From assembly GCA_949316495.1 (NCBI GenBank), contig OX439012.1:34089927-34153926 (forward strand): a DNA stretch of 64,000 nt, in the 5' to 3' direction. Positions within the stretch are counted from its first letter, which is position 1, and each line of letters opens with the position of its first letter. Below are positions 60,908 through 64,000 of this stretch, in pieces. The notes below the pieces were generated by a model. The model did no database searches. It saw only the letters and a list, made by a program, of their open reading frames with translations, and was not told the origin of the DNA. The DNA is from Amphiduros pacificus. Lineage: Eukaryota > Annelida > Polychaeta > Phyllodocida > Hesionidae. The translations under genes and the position numbers were made by a program.

Positions 60908-61198
60908 ATGTTTGATATCATTACAGTGACATGGCTTGGAATTACTGGCCCAGAATGGCTAAGGAATGAGCTTGACAGTGACGAGGATTTGATTAGAGTG
61001 GAAAAGGGTCTCGATATATTGCGTAAAAGCTTATATACTGAAAATACCCTGGCAAAAGTGACTTCCTTTGTAATTGCAAAGGAGATTCAAGTATTGTTTA
61101 TTTCCTTATTAGACCCATATATGAGGATTAAAACTGTAAAATATGAACAAAAACTTAAAAAAAAAAATACCCAATTTAAAAAGCTGCATATCTGCTAA
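60908..61198 (+). mobile_element. LINE relic 3 (unit 3 copy)
   Basis: Unit 3 counterpart of the ORF1 N-terminal fragment, open for 96 codons, about 440 bp upstream of the TATA of gene B3. Confidence 0.78.
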
Positions 61199-61609
61199 TT
61201 TGTTAATGTTCAAACCAACCCTTGCCCATGGCTCTTTATTGGAGATCGTTGTTTGTGTCAATAGGTATATATAATTATGCAAAAGGATTTCAGTATTTAA
61301 AAGATGTGTTAAGAACTAATAACAGATCTGATGTAGCCTTAGTTGTGCAAAAAAGGTAAAATAAACACTTGTGAGCAGACTCATAGTATATTTAACAAGG
61401 TACAGTTTTATTATTTATTTTTTATAGATAAAAGAAAAAAGTAATGTCATTGACATTTGGATTGTTTAAATTTTTATATGATCTAAATAAATTAACAAAA
61501 CACAATCATAAAGATTTCACATTGATGAAGACAATCTTACACATCATTGATTTATGAACACTTCTTTGTGAACACTTCAGTATTGAAGTGTTACTCTCAT
61601 TCTCATTGT

Positions 61610-61717
61610 TCAAGGTTAATTGACATGGACATATACCTATAAAATGCTACATTGGCCACAATCCATGCACTAGACATTTTCAACCCATTACTAAAGAACC
61701 AGCAAACTTCAAACAAG
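61610..61717 (+). promoter_or_regulatory. Gene B3 core promoter and noncoding exon 1
   Basis: TCAAGGTTA at 61610-61618 and TATAAAA at 61638-61644, with the exon-1 end CTTCAAACAAG at 61717 and donor GTAAGATG. The intron is 628 bp (61718-62345). This is the only B promoter in the window with no private mobile element inserted upstream. Confidence 0.67.
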
Positions 61718-62355
61718 GTAAGATGTTGCTGATTAGCTCTAGCTATCTTGCTCTTGCCTATTGCAAAGAAAGGTCTTATTATTTATTATTTTAACAATCA
61801 CTTGGTCACTTTTGTGTTACCTTGTCTACAACTGCAACTATTTCTTTTAAGTTAGTCAATCCAGGTTAAACATTTATACTAAAGACATATTTATTTCAGA
61901 CCAAAAAATAATTTTTTTCATGATTGAAAACTTAAAAATAGTAATTTTGATTTTTTTGTTATTAAAACAAGGGTTTGTTGTCATCTCAAGTCAAAATATT
62001 GAATCATGAATATCTAAAGTTATTTGAAACTAAAATATTGAGAACTGCACAATAATGTTAGTATCTTTTAAGCGAAATAAGACATTTCCTTGTGAATAAA
62101 TATTAGAAACGATGACATATATATGCATTAAACTTTGTATTTCAAAATTGATAGTCATTGACAATAGAACATTCTTGAAATCAATCGTTAATGATAAGCA
62201 TTTGGGGAATCTACAAATGCAAGTTTTAATTTCAATTCACAAACATCAATCCGACATATTTTCTTGAAATTTGATTTGCTGAAATATTATCCTCTAATCA
62301 AGAAAACTATAGATTTGTAAGTTTATGAATTTTGATTAATTCTAGAATAGCAATT

Positions 62356-62781
62356 ATGACAGAGCCAACTGAAGCCCCTGAACAACAAAAGACTTATGGA
62401 CCACCACCTGATCCTGTTACAAAAGGAAATAATCAAGGATTGGAGGTTTGGTGTGCTGTGGCAAATACAAGCTGGGGTACAATTCCAGGCAAAGCTAAAC
62501 CTGGCGGTGATTGCTGGTATGGATATGACCATCGGGAATATACTACAAGAGATTTTAAATGGATTGAATCAAGTGTTCCATTAAAAAGGGTTTGGAACAC
62601 AGGCTCTACTCCTTCCAAAGCACTGCCTGTTGGGCGACAACCAGACGGAGTGTATTATGCAGCAATATCGCAAAGTGAATATGGTACAGTTCCAGGAAAA
62701 GCTAGAGGTGGCCTTTGCAATTTTACCAATGGAGGAAGTGAATTTTCAACAACTCAATTTTACTGGATCTGCCAACAGTGA
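62356..62781 (+). CDS. DM9-repeat (DUF3421) lectin-like protein B3
   Basis: A 141-residue B-type DM9 protein (MTEPTEAPEQQ.. to WICQQ), with Arg 60, Phe in TTRDFKWI and Gly in FTNGGSEF. Both PGKA turns and Cys 33, 53, 121 and 139 are present. The acceptor TTCTAG ends at 62345 and the ATG is at 62356. Its last 183 coding bases and at least 33 bases of 3' UTR are repeated without a difference in B'3, 1.19 kb downstream. Confidence 0.86.
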   Translation: MTEPTEAPEQQKTYGPPPDPVTKGNNQGLEVWCAVANTSWGTIPGKAKPGGDCWYGYDHREYTTRDFKWIESSVPLKRVWNTGSTPSKALPVGRQPDGVYYAAISQSEYGTVPGKARGGLCNFTNGGSEFSTTQFYWICQQ

Positions 62782-63784
62782 ACGGGAAAAGTTTCCGGAC
62801 AAAGGAAATGCAGTCCTCTCTGATATAACAATAGTGAAAGTAAATTTTGAATAAATGAATATAAGGCTTGCAAAATGTGAAAATAGAACACAACATCAGT
62901 GAAATGCTAAAATACAATTAAAAGTAACAAATATGTAATCAAAACATTGAACACTGAAATAAATCCATTTAATATACTGATTGTGATGTTTGACTTAAAT
63001 TACATTCTGTAATATCTTCATTCTTTGAAATCAAAACAACCTTTTTCATTTGTGTAATCATTATCAGTAGTTTAATTAAATAACTGATTAATCTTCTAAT
63101 GTACTTTGTCCTATGAAGTTTCATTTGTCTGAAACTTCATGTTGGCAATAATAAAAGTGCAAATAAAATTACAAAATAAGTTTTTACTTTAAGAATTTAG
63201 AAGCACCAATTGATATCAGTAATTTAGACCCTTAGCCAATATTTTTCTTTAAATAAAATGAGCTTCAACATTTAAAGAATGCTGTTGTAATCTTAAGTTT
63301 AATCATTAAACTGGATATTATCTATTGTGTATTTTAAAAATGCTATGAAAAACATTTTCATTTTGATTAAACGATTAATATCATTTGAAATTAATTTATG
63401 GAATCTGACTAACCATTAGGCAGGTTTGGTCTTACTATCTTTAATACTGACCATAAATTACAACATAAGACAGGTTTGGTGTTACTGAGCACAAGACACG
63501 AGTCAACCATTATAGACCGAGTGTGACGTGTGACTGACGTGTCACTGATTGACAGCTGTCCCAATGGGGTACGCCCCAGTGCCTTGATGGTGTACACCCC
63601 ATTGCCTCTTAGAGTATCACTGTATAATAATATATGACATCAGGCACTTGTGCATATGTACATAGTATCTATCTGGAGTAGTTGTTATGTTCTAAGAATA
63701 TCACTGCAAAATGAAATCAATTGCCCCATGTATGAAAACCTACTAAGCAAAGAGGGGTCAGGCCTCTCAGCAAAAATAACAAAA

Positions 63785-63967
63785 ACAGGCTCTACTCCTT
63801 CCAAAGCACTGCCTGTTGGGCGACAACCAGACGGAGTGTATTATGCAGCAATATCGCAAAGTGAATATGGTACAGTTCCAGGAAAAGCTAGAGGTGGCCT
63901 TTGCAATTTTACCAATGGAGGAAGTGAATTTTCAACAACTCAATTTTACTGGATCTGCCAACAGTGA
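63785..63967 (+). pseudogene. B'3, truncated DM9 copy overwritten by B3 sequence
   Basis: Occupies the same place as B'1 and B'2 and lacks the first DM9 repeat, exon 1 and promoter. Unlike them it carries no frame-shifting replacement. From about 63798 to the window end it is identical to B3, including the B3 marks FTNGGSEF and, after the stop, CCGGACAAAGG. The second DM9 repeat is thus open (TGSTPSKALPVG.. to WICQQ). Recent gene conversion from B3, or an unequal exchange, is the simplest reading. It still lacks any visible start, so it is called a pseudogene. Confidence 0.8.
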
Positions 63968-64000
63968 ACGGGAAAAGTTTCCGGACAAAGGAAATGCAGT

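Larger units (their letters stand above)
52285..64000. repeat. Tandem segmental unit 3, cut by the window end (A3, B3, B'3)
   Basis: Third copy of the unit, complete from its start through gene B3 and ending inside the sequence just after B'3. It lacks both the SINE and the (ATT)n insertion upstream of gene B and so shows the empty site at about 61232-61248. It has its own deletion of about 180 bp (after 59048, matching 6714-6892 of unit 1). Gene C3 would be expected about 3-4 kb beyond the window, on the minus strand. Confidence 0.92.

Overview
The window is AT-rich animal DNA, most likely from a marine mollusc (a bivalve or gastropod). This is inferred from short spliced genes of the DM9 (DUF3421) lectin-like family, a tRNA-derived SINE and an RNase H-bearing LINE of the I/Nimb type. 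The species cannot be fixed from sequence alone. Nothing bacterial, viral or CRISPR-like was seen.

The layout is a tandem array of one large unit. Unit 1 is 1-23534, unit 2 is 23535-52284 and unit 3 is 52285 to the window end, where it is cut off. The units are nearly identical along their length except for insertions and deletions. Each full unit carries three DM9 genes: A (+), B (+) and C (-). It also carries B', a partial copy of B made by a roughly 1.19-kb internal tandem duplication. The window therefore holds eight complete DM9 reading frames (A1, B1, C1, A2, B2, C2, A3, B3) and three B' fragments. Each protein is 140-141 residues with two DM9 repeats, four cysteines and no signal peptide.

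Each gene can be read as two exons: a short noncoding first exon about 30 bp below a TATA box, then one exon with the whole coding sequence. A and B share a promoter and exon-1 block of about 130 bp. C shares the TATA and the exon-1 end in opposite orientation. In unit 1, gene C has lost the end of exon 1 with its splice donor.

Mobile elements shape the locus. Old relics of one LINE family lie upstream and downstream of A and of B at matching places, so they predate the A/B split. An apparently intact 5.8-kb LINE of the same family sits antisense in the intron of A2, with 10-bp target-site duplications. A SINE (unit 2) and an (ATT)n-tailed insertion (unit 1) struck about 10 bp apart at the same homologous point upstream of B; unit 3 keeps the empty site. 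A 1.28-kb nonautonomous DNA transposon occurs only in unit 1. The tail of each unit, after gene C, is about 4-5 kb with no recognisable gene.

The likely joint role, taken from family knowledge, is a multigene set of cytoplasmic carbohydrate-recognition proteins in innate immunity. No enzyme, operon or defence system beyond this was found.
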